Below are positions 15,398-23,506 of a stretch of DNA of 25,697 nt, in pieces. The notes under the pieces are model-generated. The model saw only the letters and a list, made by a program, of their open reading frames with translations. It did no database searches and was not told where the DNA came from. Location of the stretch: the NCBI GenBank assembly GCA_045628085.1, contig JAZQOZ010000100.1, positions 1-25,697 of the forward strand, written 5' to 3'. Position 1 is the stretch's first letter; each line of letters begins with the position of its first letter. The stretch is from Firm-04 sp045628085. GTDB lineage: Bacteria; Bacillota; Clostridia; Oscillospirales; Ruminococcaceae. The position numbers were made by a program, and so were the translations under genes.

Positions 15398-16414
15398 ATG
15401 TTTACCAGATATATCGGGATCGATCTGGGTACTGCCAATACCCTGATCTATGCACGCGGCAAGGGCATTATCATGCGGGAGCCTTCGGTTGTCGCGGTCA
15501 ATACCAAGACCGATCAGGCGTGCTCTGTCGGCAAAGAGGCAAAGGAGATCATCGGCAGAACACCCGGTTCGATCATTGCCGTGCGTCCCCTGAAGGACGG
15601 TGTCATTGCGGATTTTGATATCGCGGCAACGATGCTTCAGGAGCTTATCAAAAAATCACTGAAAGGCACTGCCTTCACAAAGGCGCGTGTCATTATCTGC
15701 ATCCCGTCAGGCGTGACTGCCGTTGAACGGCGTGCCGTCAGGGAAGCAGCGGAAAAAGCCGGTGCAAGACCGGTTCAGCTTGTTGCGGAATCCCTTGCGG
15801 CGGCACTCGGCGCAGGTCTGCCGATCCTTGAACCGACCGGTACGATGGTCGTGGATATCGGCGGCGGCACAAGTGAGATCGCCGTGATCTCGATGGGCGG
15901 CATTGTTGCATCACGGTCTGTCCGCACGGCAGGCGATGCATTTGATATGGCGATCGTCAATTATGTCCGCAAAAAATACAGCCTGCTGATCGGTGAGCGT
16001 ACCGCAGAATCCGTCAAGATCGGCATTGGTTCGGCATTTCCGGAAGCGACTGTCACGGAAATGGAAGTCCGCGGCAGAAATCTGCTGAACGGACTGCCTG
16101 AAAATATCACGATCACATCGGAAGAAGTGCGCGATGCACTCTATGAGCCGCTTTGCGATGTTATGGATGCGATCCGTGAAACGCTTGCACATACACCGCC
16201 GGAGCTTTCTGCCGATGTCATTGAGCAGGGTATCACGCTGACAGGCGGCGGTGCGCTGCTGCGCGGCATGGATAAGCTCATCAACCGCGAAACCGGTATG
16301 CCGGTCTATGTTGCGGAGTATCCGCTGGACTGCGTTGCAGAGGGCACGGGCAAAATCATTGAAAATCTTGAAGATTATGAAGAACTGCTCACAGAGGAGA
16401 TCAAATACTACTGA
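15398..16414 (+). CDS. mreB: MreB/Mbl-family cell shape actin homologue
   Basis: MreB-family proteins form membrane-bound actin-like filaments that guide wall synthesis. The 338-residue protein starts at ATG 15398, chosen because AAAGGAG lies 6-7 nt upstream and the protein begins at the family's FTRYIGIDLGTANT phosphate-1 motif. Other signatures are REPSVVAVN, VIICIPSGVTAVERRAV, VVDIGGGTSEIAVIS (phosphate 2) and LTGGGALLRGMD (adenosine motif). There is no mreC or mreD beside it; it has its own promoter and terminator. It may therefore be a paralogue of the Mbl or MreBH type. Motifs cannot separate these. Confidence 0.92.
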   Translation: MFTRYIGIDLGTANTLIYARGKGIIMREPSVVAVNTKTDQACSVGKEAKEIIGRTPGSIIAVRPLKDGVIADFDIAATMLQELIKKSLKGTAFTKARVIICIPSGVTAVERRAVREAAEKAGARPVQLVAESLAAALGAGLPILEPTGTMVVDIGGGTSEIAVISMGGIVASRSVRTAGDAFDMAIVNYVRKKYSLLIGERTAESVKIGIGSAFPEATVTEMEVRGRNLLNGLPENITITSEEVRDALYEPLCDVMDAIRETLAHTPPELSADVIEQGITLTGGGALLRGMDKLINRETGMPVYVAEYPLDCVAEGTGKIIENLEDYEELLTEEIKYY

Positions 16415-16420
16415 TGAGGA

Positions 16421-16448
16421 GATGCATCGGAAACGGTGCATCTTTCTT
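16421..16448 (+). terminator. Terminator after mreB
   Basis: GATGCATCG (16421-16429), a GAAA tetraloop, CGGTGCATC (16434-16442), then TTTCTT. The 9-bp stem has one G-U pair. Confidence 0.8.
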
Positions 16449-16551
16449 GGTAAAAGGGATATCATTGTGATGAAAACGCAGTGAGGATATCACAGAGATC
16501 TGATAGAACGGGAATCGTATACAAAGTTCTTTCTGAATGTTGAAATCCGGG

Positions 16552-16568
16552 TTAAAACTTTCTTAAAA
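16552..16568 (+). promoter_or_regulatory. Possible response-regulator site upstream of export operon
   Basis: Two TTAAAA words (16552-16557 and 16563-16568) are spaced exactly 11 bp start to start, ending 14 bp before the -35. OmpR/PhoB-family regulators bind such direct repeats. No regulator gene is in the window. Confidence 0.35.
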
Positions 16569-16582
16569 TTGACAGAGCCGCA

Positions 16583-16612
16583 TTGACAGGCGGTATTCTG
16601 CCGTATTATAAT
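16583..16612 (+). promoter_or_regulatory. Promoter of the MacAB-like export operon
   Basis: Perfect TTGACA (16583-16588), 18-bp spacer and perfect TATAAT (16607-16612), 84 nt before the first adaptor start. A second TTGACA at 16569-16574 is too far from the -10. Confidence 0.82.
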
Positions 16613-16696
16613 ATTCTTGATCGCCGGTGCGCTGTCGGCAGACTGCGCATGGAATCAACATTTTCAGCAAGTGAACGCATTAACGGAGGGAAATTT

Positions 16697-18214
16697 ATGT
16701 CTGTCAAGGGAATCGTAAAGGGAATCGTTACGGCAGCAGTTGTCTGCGGCATCGGCGCAGGCGGCTGGGCAATCTATAAGCATTACGGCGGTACACAGAC
16801 CGACCGGACGGAAAAGGTCTATGTGCAGAAGGTCGCCGCGGTCAATACCGTTGACGGCGCAAATCTGTTTGCGACCAATTTTGCCGGTGTGATCGTGGCA
16901 CAGAAAACCGTCGATGTCAAATATGATGCAGGCAAACAGGTCGATGAAATTCTTGTGCATGAGGGCGATATCGTCAAGAAGGGCGATAAGCTCCTGACCT
17001 ATAATGTGGAGCAGATCCAGCTTGATATCGAACAGGCAGAGCTGGAGATCGAGCGCCTGCAAAATGAGATCAAAACCAATGAAGCGGAGATCGCGACACT
17101 GGAGCAGGAACGCCGTACCGCAGACGGTGATGCACAGGTCAGCTATACGACAAAGATCCTTTCCCTGCAATCTGATAATGCACGCAAGGAATATGATATC
17201 AAAACGAAAAATGTCGAAGTGACAAAGCTGAAAAATTCCTTGAATAATGCTTATGTCACAGCGCCGATCGACGGCACGGTGAAGGATCTGAAAGATCCTG
17301 CCGAATCTTCTGTGAACACTGGCATGAATTACGGCTATGATGAAAACGCCGATGTGATCATGAAGATCGCCGCAGAGGGTGATTTCCGCGTCAAGGGCGT
17401 ATTCAATGAGCAGAATGCAGCCAGTATCCGCGAGGGCGCAAAGGTGTTCCTCAAGAGCCGCGTGGACGATACACAGCGCGGCGGCATCGTGGAGGAGATC
17501 GACACCAAGCCGCAGAAGGATGACAGCAATATGATGTATTACGGCTATTTCGATGAACAGACGCAGTCCTCGAAATATGCTTTTTATGTCAAGCCGGATT
17601 CACTGGAAGGCTTTAAGCTCGGTCAGCATATCCTGATCGAAATGGACAACGGACAGTACGATGCGGACAAAAAAGAGGGTGTCTGGATCTACAGCTCCTT
17701 TGTCCTCTGGGACGGCGACCAGAATTATGTCTGGGCGAAAAACAGTCACGATCAGATCGAAAAGCGCATTGTATCCGTCGGTGATGTCGATGACGAAAAC
17801 GGTGACTGCCAGATCGTTTCCGGTCTGGATATTGATGATTATATCGCATATCCTGCCGATTATATCGAGAACGGCATGAAAACCACTACGAATCAGTCCG
17901 ATAAGAATATTCCGGAAAATGTCGCCGGAGATATGATGAACGGCGATATGGGCATGGATGACGGCGCATATATGGATGAGGGTATGACGGAAGATGTTGT
18001 CTACGATGAGGAAGGCAATATGGTCTATACCGATGAAGAAGGCAATGTCTATAAATTCGATGCGGAAGGCAATATGATCGAGGGCGGCGAGGAACTGTTC
18101 GGCAGTGAACAGGAAGATGTGACCGCCGGTGACGGTGAAGCTGTGATCGGAAACGAAGAAGAAATGGAAGAAGCTGTACCGGCAGATGAAGCAGATCAGC
18201 CTGAGGAAAACTGA
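16697..18214 (+). CDS. Efflux adaptor protein 1 (MacA/HlyD-like)
   Basis: The 505-residue protein is the extracytoplasmic adaptor of a MacAB-type ABC exporter. ATG 16697 is supported by GGAGGG and by the promoter position, which rules out the longer frame starting at 16583. Seen are a membrane anchor (about 9-28), the first lipoyl half (VDEILVHEGDIVKKGDKLL, 82-100), a coiled-coil hairpin (about 104-185), the second lipoyl half (YVTAPIDGTVKDL, 186-198), then beta-barrel regions. From about residue 395 to the end is a very acidic, Gly/Met-rich tail with EGN repeats; this is not part of the usual fold. The ATPase gene follows after 14 nt. Substrate unknown. Confidence 0.87.
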   Translation: MSVKGIVKGIVTAAVVCGIGAGGWAIYKHYGGTQTDRTEKVYVQKVAAVNTVDGANLFATNFAGVIVAQKTVDVKYDAGKQVDEILVHEGDIVKKGDKLLTYNVEQIQLDIEQAELEIERLQNEIKTNEAEIATLEQERRTADGDAQVSYTTKILSLQSDNARKEYDIKTKNVEVTKLKNSLNNAYVTAPIDGTVKDLKDPAESSVNTGMNYGYDENADVIMKIAAEGDFRVKGVFNEQNAASIREGAKVFLKSRVDDTQRGGIVEEIDTKPQKDDSNMMYYGYFDEQTQSSKYAFYVKPDSLEGFKLGQHILIEMDNGQYDADKKEGVWIYSSFVLWDGDQNYVWAKNSHDQIEKRIVSVGDVDDENGDCQIVSGLDIDDYIAYPADYIENGMKTTTNQSDKNIPENVAGDMMNGDMGMDDGAYMDEGMTEDVVYDEEGNMVYTDEEGNVYKFDAEGNMIEGGEELFGSEQEDVTAGDGEAVIGNEEEMEEAVPADEADQPEEN

Positions 18215-18228
18215 CAGGAGAAAATGTT

Positions 18229-18969
18229 ATGGTATTTGAATTAAAATCAATTTTCAAAGATTATATGCAGGGAAAGGACGCTGTTCCGGTTCTGAAGGAT
18301 ATCTCATTCTCTGTGGATGACGGTGAATATGTTGCGATCATGGGACCGTCCGGTTCGGGCAAATCCACGCTGATGAATATTATCGGCTGTCTGGATAAGC
18401 AGACTAAGGGCAGCTTTATCTTCGACGGGACAGATATTATGGAATGCTCGGACAAAGACCTTTCCGAGATCCGGAATAATAAGATCGGATTCGTATTCCA
18501 GAATTTCAATCTGCTGCCGCGTCAGTCCGCACTGGAAAATGTCGAACTGCCGCTGCTCTATGCAGGCGTTTCCAGAAAGGAACGCAGGGAGCGCGCGATC
18601 GCTGCACTCAAGCGTGTCGGTCTTGAGGACAGAATGGAATTTATGCCGACACAGCTTTCCGGCGGTCAGAAACAGCGTGTCGCGATCGCAAGAGCGATCG
18701 TCAATAAGCCGCGTCTGCTGCTTGCCGATGAGCCGACCGGCGCACTCGATACCAAGTCCGGCGATCAGGTCATGGAGCTGTTCAAGGAACTGAATGATGA
18801 GGGCGTGACCGTTGTGATGATCACGCATGAACCTGAGATCGCAAACTGTGCAAAGCGTGTCATGTATATCCGTGACGGTCAGCTGCATAACGGTGCGTTC
18901 AATACCCGAACTGCGGAGAAAGCTGAAGAAGATACGCCTGCTGTTCCGGAGGAGGATGCAAAGGCATGA
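18229..18969 (+). CDS. MacB-type ABC transporter ATPase subunit
   Basis: The 246-residue cytoplasmic ATPase of the exporter shows Walker A GPSGSGKST (39-47), a Q-loop in FVFQNFNLLPR, the signature LSGGQKQR (143-150), Walker B LLLADEP (163-169) with the D-loop following in GALDTKSG, and ITHEP as H-loop. The sequence is typical of the LolD/MacB/FtsE branch, which drives mechanotransmission-type transporters and pairs with FtsX-like permeases. Residues beyond about 220 form an acidic Ala/Glu tail. GGAG precedes the ATG, and the stop overlaps the next start (ATGA), which implies coupled translation with adaptor 2. Confidence 0.95.
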   Translation: MVFELKSIFKDYMQGKDAVPVLKDISFSVDDGEYVAIMGPSGSGKSTLMNIIGCLDKQTKGSFIFDGTDIMECSDKDLSEIRNNKIGFVFQNFNLLPRQSALENVELPLLYAGVSRKERRERAIAALKRVGLEDRMEFMPTQLSGGQKQRVAIARAIVNKPRLLLADEPTGALDTKSGDQVMELFKELNDEGVTVVMITHEPEIANCAKRVMYIRDGQLHNGAFNTRTAEKAEEDTPAVPEEDAKA

Positions 18970-20693
18970 AAAAGGCGATCATCACGCTCCTTTGCCTTGC
19001 ACTGATCGGCGGCGGCGGATATTTCGGTTACCGGCAGTATGAGAAAAGCCGCGATGAAAAGAAAATCGTGGATGTTGTGCCGGTCAGTATGATGGCAGAG
19101 TCAGCAGATATGTTTATGTATACGGGCAGCAATATGTGGGGATATATCAGTGCTGCCAATGCACAGAAGGTCTATGTTGATACCGATAAGCTCGTGAAAA
19201 ATGTCTGCGTGGAACAGGGACAGACCGTGAAAAAAGGCGATACCATTCTCGAATATGATATGACGGTCGTGGAACTGGAACTGCAGCAGAAGGAAAATCA
19301 GGTGCAGGTCATCGAGCAGGACATCAAAATGGCGCAGAAGGAACTGGCAAAGATACGCGGTCTGCGTCCGTCCGAGGAAATGCCTGTCATCAACGAACCG
19401 GAGATGCCGGAAGATGAACCGATCGAGCCGGAAATGCCGGTCGATGAACCGATCATTCCGGTCAGCGAACTGACAGGCGCATTGCAGCCCGTTTCCGGAA
19501 CAGGCTCGCCGGATGATCCGCTGGTGTTCAACTGCGGAACGGATACGGTTGTACGCAAGGCGTTTATGACTGCACTTGCCGGCACAAAGCGGACGGCTTC
19601 ACTGCGCGTTTATGATGAAGATCTATGCTTTTTGTTCCAGTGGATCATTTCCGGAGACAAGCTCGTGCTGAGTGAGACAGAAGACTGGAATGTGACAGAC
19701 GGCATCAGCATTGATCCGGAGAACGGCGGCATTTCGATCAATCCGGATGGGGTGCTGCACGGTCAGCTTTCCTTTGCCGCACCGGAGCCGGATATGCCGG
19801 AAGATGTGATCGAGGAGATACCGGAAGATATCACCGAACCGGAATATAATGAGCCGGAAATACCGGATTACGGCGAGAATTATCTGTATTCGCGCAAGGA
19901 ATTGCAGCGGATGATAACCGAACAGGAAAATCAGATCAAGGCGCAGGAGCTGGAGCTGAAAGCTGCAAAACTGGAGCTTGATAATGCAAAGAAACAGAAA
20001 TCAGACGGCAAGGTCGTTGCGTCTATTGACGGCATTGTAAAGAAAATCGGTCAGAGTGCCGATGCCGGAATCGCAGACACGGAAGAAACTGTTCCGGAAG
20101 AGGAAATGTTCGGAGAACCCTCTGAGGATGATAATGCATTTGCTGTCATTGAGGGTGCAGGCGGTGTAGAGGTCATCTGTGAAGTACCGGAAATGTCGCT
20201 TGCAAAGCTGCCGGTCGGTTCTGTTCTCAATGTGATGTCCTATCAGAACGGTGCAACGACTGAGGCAGAGGTCACGTATGCAGAGGAAGAACCTTCATCC
20301 TACAGTTCTGATCCGTGGAGCGCAAATCCGAACAGTTCGATCTATCTTCTGCACGCCAAGCTCAGGGATTCAACGGATTTTGTGATCGGAAACGGCGTGG
20401 ATGTGACTGTTCCGCAGGATCAGGATACTGCCGAAAAAAGCTCCTCGTATTTTCTGCCGATCCATTATGTCCGGCAGGAAGCAGGCGATTATTATATCAT
20501 GAAAGCGGATGAAAATGATCGCCTTGTCAAACAGTATGTCAGTGTCGGGCAGATCCTGTACGGATACTATATCGAAGTGACCGGCGGTCTGGATGTGAAG
20601 CATGACCGCATTTGCTTCCCGTACGGAACAGATGTCAAGGAAGGCGTGAGAACGCAGGAATCTTCGGAAGTTCTGTATCCGTCCAATTACTGA
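18966..20693 (+). CDS. Efflux adaptor protein 2 with inserted domain in the coiled-coil hairpin
   Basis: A second HlyD/MacA-like adaptor, 575 residues. It has a membrane anchor (about 4-21), a lipoyl half (VKNVCVEQGQTVKKGDTILEY, about 77-97) and a first helix (about 100-132). The helical hairpin is then interrupted: residues 136-305 comprise a Pro/Glu/Met-rich linker, a globular segment (about 168-270, beginning GALQPVSGTGSPDDPLVF) and a second Pro/Glu/Asp-rich linker. The return helix (about 307-345) and second lipoyl half (KVVASIDGIVKKIG) follow, then the beta regions. The intact two flanks argue for an insertion, not a fusion of two genes. The start overlaps the ATPase stop by 4 nt. The function of the inserted domain is unknown. 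Confidence 0.85.
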   Translation: MKKAIITLLCLALIGGGGYFGYRQYEKSRDEKKIVDVVPVSMMAESADMFMYTGSNMWGYISAANAQKVYVDTDKLVKNVCVEQGQTVKKGDTILEYDMTVVELELQQKENQVQVIEQDIKMAQKELAKIRGLRPSEEMPVINEPEMPEDEPIEPEMPVDEPIIPVSELTGALQPVSGTGSPDDPLVFNCGTDTVVRKAFMTALAGTKRTASLRVYDEDLCFLFQWIISGDKLVLSETEDWNVTDGISIDPENGGISINPDGVLHGQLSFAAPEPDMPEDVIEEIPEDITEPEYNEPEIPDYGENYLYSRKELQRMITEQENQIKAQELELKAAKLELDNAKKQKSDGKVVASIDGIVKKIGQSADAGIADTEETVPEEEMFGEPSEDDNAFAVIEGAGGVEVICEVPEMSLAKLPVGSVLNVMSYQNGATTEAEVTYAEEEPSSYSSDPWSANPNSSIYLLHAKLRDSTDFVIGNGVDVTVPQDQDTAEKSSSYFLPIHYVRQEAGDYYIMKADENDRLVKQYVSVGQILYGYYIEVTGGLDVKHDRICFPYGTDVKEGVRTQESSEVLYPSNY

Positions 20694-20737
20694 TACGATG
20701 AGCATAAAACGTGAAATAAACATCGGGAGAAACAGTC

Positions 20738-22033
20738 ATGTTTGAAAATATCAGGCTCTCTTTGCAGGGCATCCTATCACACAAGATCCGCTCGTTTCTG
20801 ACCATGCTCGGTATCATTATCGGTATTGCGGCGATCATTGCGATCGTATCCACGATCGAGGGCACAAATACGCAGATCAAAAACAATCTGATCGGCGCAG
20901 GCAACAATACCGTTGATGTGCAGCTGATGCAGGGTGAATGGGCGTATGATTTCGCATATAATCCGGTGCCTGAGAATGTGCGTGCGATTTCCGATAAATA
21001 CAAGCAGCGCATTCTCGATCAGGATGAGATCACTGCCTGCACGATGTACCGGATGCGCGAAAATGCCGAAAACGTCTGGTGTGCCGATCAGAGGATCGAA
21101 TCTTCGATGATCCTCGGAATTGATGAGGATTATCTCAGTACGCTCGGCTATGAGATCGCAGAGGGCATTTCCTTTACAGAATCGCAGTACAAGGATTTCT
21201 CGAAGGTCGTTCTGGTCGATTCCACGATCGCACGCGGCATATTCGGCGGCGAAAGTCCGGTCGGGCAGATCCTTGACATTTCCGGCGAACCGTTTACCAT
21301 TATCGGAGTTGTCGCAAAGCGTTCCGGCTTTGAGCCGACGATCAACAGCGTGGATGATTTCTATATGTATAATGAAACGTCCAGCGGCAAGATCTTTATG
21401 CCGACAAATGACTGGGGCATCTGTTTCCGGTATGACGAGCCGCAGAACTGTGTTGTGCAGGCGGTCGATACCGACAGTATGACCGTTGCCGGAAAGAAAA
21501 CAGCGGATATCCTCAATGAAAATGTCCGCAAGGTATCGTTCGGCGATGAAGAATCCGCTGACAGCGCAGATCTTGGTGCGGCATCCATCGAATACAAGAG
21601 CGAAAGCCTGCTCGAACAGGCAAAGGCTTTGCAGGATCTTTCCAAATCCACGAACAATATGCTGATCTGGATCGCAAGCATTTCGCTGCTGGTCGGCGGT
21701 ATCGGCGTTATGAATATCATGCTGGTTTCCGTGACAGAGCGTACCAGAGAGATCGGTCTGAAAAAAGCACTCGGCGCACGCAGAAACCGCATTCTTGCGC
21801 AGTTTTTGACAGAGGCATCGGTGCTGACGAGCATCGGCGGTCTGATCGGTGTAATATGCGGTATCGGACTTTCAAAGGTCATTGCGAATCTGGCGGAAGT
21901 ACCGGTTTCGATCTCCTCGAAGGCGATCGTGATATCCGTTGTATTCTCAATGGCGGTTGGAATTGTGTTTGGTCTGCTGCCCTCGATCAAGGCTGCAAAT
22001 CTGAATCCGATCGATGCACTTCGTTACGAGTGA
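20738..22033 (+). CDS. MacB-type ABC transporter permease
   Basis: The 431-residue permease has the MacB/FtsX plan: an N-terminal membrane segment (about 18-40, with SFLTMLGIIIGIAAIIAI), an extracytoplasmic MacB-PCD-type domain (about 45-300) and three C-terminal segments (near 305-330, 350-375 and 395-415). Between segments 2 and 3 is the conserved ERTREIGLKKALGARRNRI cytoplasmic loop, which contacts the ATPase. It lacks a fused ATPase, as in Gram-positive bacteria, so the ATPase at 18229 is its partner. GGGAG lies 9 nt upstream of ATG 20738. It is the last gene, followed by a strong terminator. Substrate (peptide, macrolide or lipid) cannot be told. Confidence 0.94.
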   Translation: MFENIRLSLQGILSHKIRSFLTMLGIIIGIAAIIAIVSTIEGTNTQIKNNLIGAGNNTVDVQLMQGEWAYDFAYNPVPENVRAISDKYKQRILDQDEITACTMYRMRENAENVWCADQRIESSMILGIDEDYLSTLGYEIAEGISFTESQYKDFSKVVLVDSTIARGIFGGESPVGQILDISGEPFTIIGVVAKRSGFEPTINSVDDFYMYNETSSGKIFMPTNDWGICFRYDEPQNCVVQAVDTDSMTVAGKKTADILNENVRKVSFGDEESADSADLGAASIEYKSESLLEQAKALQDLSKSTNNMLIWIASISLLVGGIGVMNIMLVSVTERTREIGLKKALGARRNRILAQFLTEASVLTSIGGLIGVICGIGLSKVIANLAEVPVSISSKAIVISVVFSMAVGIVFGLLPSIKAANLNPIDALRYE

Positions 22034-22078
22034 TACAAAAGATACGCTGTGAAAAGCAATGTGAGAACAGAATATTAT

Positions 22079-22119
22079 AAAAGCCTGCGGTTTGGGGAAA
22101 ATCGCAGGCTTGCTTTTTT
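22079..22119 (+). terminator. Terminator of the export operon
   Basis: AAGCCTGCG (22081-22089) pairs perfectly with CGCAGGCTT (22103-22111), followed by GCTTTTTT. Confidence 0.92.
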
Positions 22120-22138
22120 ACGCTGATTGTGGTATGAT
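22110..22138 (+). promoter_or_regulatory. Possible extended -10 promoter for the phospholipase-like gene
   Basis: TTGCTT (22110-22115), 17-bp spacer, TGG-TATGAT with -10 at 22133-22138. The -35 overlaps the terminator T-run of the preceding operon. Confidence 0.5.
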
Positions 22139-22206
22139 ACTACTTGTATAGTAATTCTGATATATGGGCGTAACGGAGCGTGCGCCGGAAAGGCAGGCTT
22201 TCAGCA

Positions 22207-23397
22207 TTGGCTAAATATGATAAACATTTGTATCCGTCCGTTCATCGCGGCATTGTCCGCGCCGCACTGCATCTCCTCACACTGGAATCTGATCCGGCAG
22301 CAAAGCGTTTTTCCGCCGCCGATGCCGATATCTTGACCGAAGAAGCCGCCGCACCCGATCAGCATGGGGACAGGCATCAGGGACGCGGCCTGCATTATTA
22401 TAATTCCGTCAAAGCAGACGGTTCGCTGCTGCCGAAACATCCGCTTACTGCCGGATTCTGCAACGGAAAAGGCGTTCCTGCCCCCTCTCCGCTGTCCGTT
22501 CTGGATGCGGAATACCGCACGGCGCTTGCTTTGTACTGTGCCGGAAAGACTGCCGCTTCTATGAAAAGTCTTTCGCGTGCTATGCACATGACGGCGGATA
22601 TCTGCTGTCCGCCGCATAGCTGTTCTCTGACGTATTTCTCGCTCTACGGTACGGCACATAAACGGTATGAATGCCGTGCTGCCGAAATATTCTGGGATTC
22701 TGAACCTTCACTGCTTTCCGAAGAACGTGCCGCGGCGGAATGGGCAAAGTCGGCAGTCGGGAAAATCCCCCGTCAGGCATATACAGACCTGCTCAGCGGC
22801 AGTGTTCCGGTCAGCGGAAAGGAATGGAAACCAAGCAAATTCGCGCTGATCTGCAATACACTTGCGGAATCCGGTGCTAAGCATCTGGATGCAGTGCGCG
22901 GAAGTGATGAAGCTGCCCGTGAAAAATCCATTCGGGAGCGCCTGATTACTGCGATCGCAAACTGTGCGGCACTGCTGATCGCATTTGACCGCGACCTGAC
23001 AGAAAATGCACCGGCGATCTGGCGCGAACAGCATCCATACTGGCTGAAAACATTTCATGCGGCATTTACGGTCAGCCGAGAACCGTTTTATCTGCAATTT
23101 GCGGATGAGGGAACGGTTTCTCTGATCACGCCGTCAGGAAAGGCACTGGCTGTCGGGAAACACAGCCGCGTGATGCTGACAATGCCGAATCCGGATGTGA
23201 CAACGCAGTTCCGGTTCGGCAGAGAACCCCTGCTGACGCTTTATCCGGACGGCGATCAGGATCGCCTGCTTGCACAGATTCGCGGTCAGCTCTATTGTAT
23301 ACGCCGCGCCGCCAATATGCAGGGGAATATATTTGTGTCGCAGGTTTCGTTTGCGCTGGTCAATCATCCGCCGAAAAAAGCACGGTTTCTGCTCTGA
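22207..23397 (+). CDS. Zinc-dependent phospholipase C-like protein, no signal peptide
   Basis: The protein resembles bacterial zinc-dependent phospholipases C (the alpha-toxin/PC-PLC family). Counting from TTG 22207 (396 residues), the ligand pattern is H13, D51 and H63 (12 apart), H127-x3-D131, H137 in CPPH and H151-x3-E155. This follows the order and nearly the numbering known for mature clostridial alpha-toxin (H11, D56, H68, H126, D130, H136, H148, E152). TTG 22207 is chosen because AGGCAGG lies 9 nt upstream; the in-frame GTG at 22180 has its GGAG only one base away. Neither start gives a signal peptide, and the N-terminal Trp ligand of secreted enzymes is absent. About residues 280-396 look beta-rich and could be a C2/PLAT-like domain, but this is inferred. 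Substrate unknown. Confidence 0.78.
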   Translation: MAKYDKHLYPSVHRGIVRAALHLLTLESDPAAKRFSAADADILTEEAAAPDQHGDRHQGRGLHYYNSVKADGSLLPKHPLTAGFCNGKGVPAPSPLSVLDAEYRTALALYCAGKTAASMKSLSRAMHMTADICCPPHSCSLTYFSLYGTAHKRYECRAAEIFWDSEPSLLSEERAAAEWAKSAVGKIPRQAYTDLLSGSVPVSGKEWKPSKFALICNTLAESGAKHLDAVRGSDEAAREKSIRERLITAIANCAALLIAFDRDLTENAPAIWREQHPYWLKTFHAAFTVSREPFYLQFADEGTVSLITPSGKALAVGKHSRVMLTMPNPDVTTQFRFGREPLLTLYPDGDQDRLLAQIRGQLYCIRRAANMQGNIFVSQVSFALVNHPPKKARFLL

Positions 23398-23459
23398 TGA
23401 ACGGGCAAACAGCGAATTCTATATTTGACTTCCCTGCGAAAACGACAGAATAACACAAT

Positions 23460-23482
23460 GCGGACGGTTCAAAGCCGTCCGC
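23460..23482. terminator. Hairpin between convergent genes, possible bidirectional terminator
   Basis: GCGGACGG (23460-23467) pairs perfectly with CCGTCCGC (23475-23482). Only weak T-runs follow on either strand. Confidence 0.5.
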
Positions 23483-23506
23483 TTGCATTATTTGTATGAG
23501 GCTGTG

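Noticed and set aside
16583..16696. TTG start extending adaptor 1 by 38 residues
   Set aside because: The TTG is the first triplet of the promoter -35 element, and the real start has a GGAGGG site and a membrane anchor.
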